From Halocaridina rubra (lineage: Eukaryota > Arthropoda > Malacostraca > Decapoda > Atyidae): a DNA stretch of 28,505 nucleotides. Below, piece after piece: positions 28,435 to 28,505 of the stretch. The DNA lies in contig JAXCGZ010021823.1 in NCBI GenBank assembly GCA_037179515.1, positions 1 to 28,505 of the forward strand. The letters run 5' to 3'. Below the pieces are notes generated by a model, which had not been told where the DNA came from, ran no database searches, and saw nothing but the letters and a program-made list of their open reading frames with translations. The position numbers were made by a program, and so were the translations under genes. The first letter of the stretch is position 1, and the number at the start of each line of letters is the position of its first letter.

Positions 28435-28505
28435 GTCATTCTTGATAAAAGTATGAGGGGTTAAATCGGTTTTCTTCTTCTCACTTTCAAATGTAATAAT
28501 GGGAC

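Overview
This is a eukaryotic, intergenic, transposon-rich window, and I found no host protein gene, rRNA or functional tRNA in it. The mix of APE-type LINEs, a Ty3/Gypsy element, tRNA-headed SINE-like repeats and about 18 long (TA)n tracts points to an arthropod. A decapod crustacean is my best guess, but that is an inference from repeat style, not from a diagnostic gene. Nearly every open frame is either a decayed retroelement protein or an artefact of (TA)n, (TC)n or antisense reading.

Layout. 1-155 is the 3' part of an LTR. 327-1341 holds (AAT)n, (CT)n and (TA)n tracts and a tRNA-like SINE head. 1342-1629 is the first copy of a ~300 bp repeat, 'family B'. 1710-1888 and 9196-9288 are the two halves of a foldback (inverted-repeat) element, 'family A', split by a complete but dead Ty3/Gypsy retrotransposon (1889-9195). 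That retrotransposon has two ~610-630 bp LTRs, a gag with two zinc knuckles, and a pol in the order protease, reverse transcriptase, RNase H, integrase. 9289-10938 alternates (TA)n tracts with B and A modules.

10939-17224 is a minus-strand CR1/L2-like LINE with ORF1 (coiled coil plus RRM-like region) and ORF2 (endonuclease plus RT). Its 3' portion of ~1.15-1.18 kb is present three times head-to-tail. 17225-18146 is AT-rich with no gene. 18147-20636 is another mosaic in which A-family foldback modules, end modules and a LINE endonuclease fragment are each separated by (TA)n.

20686-23361 is a second LINE on the plus strand, 5'-truncated and disrupted by a poly(A)-tailed insertion. 23362-24040 carries about 2.5 tandem units of a tRNA-headed repeat, followed by a ~680 bp (TA)n tract and an inverted copy of the same repeat (24722-24935). 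25156-25459 is a third family B copy. 25561-27039 has nothing I can identify. 27045-28160 is a badly decayed second Ty3/Gypsy remnant (gag, then RT end and RNase H start).

The most unusual theme is architectural. Unrelated repeat modules (foldback element, B repeat, SINE, LINE fragment) abut (TA)n on one or both sides, and the same module edges recur at different tracts. This suggests either elements that target or carry (TA)n, or repeated recombination and gene conversion through (TA)n. The LINEs and the Gypsy element are all inactive as written. Several of their frameshifts lie in homopolymers or short tandem repeats and could be sequencing or assembly errors.
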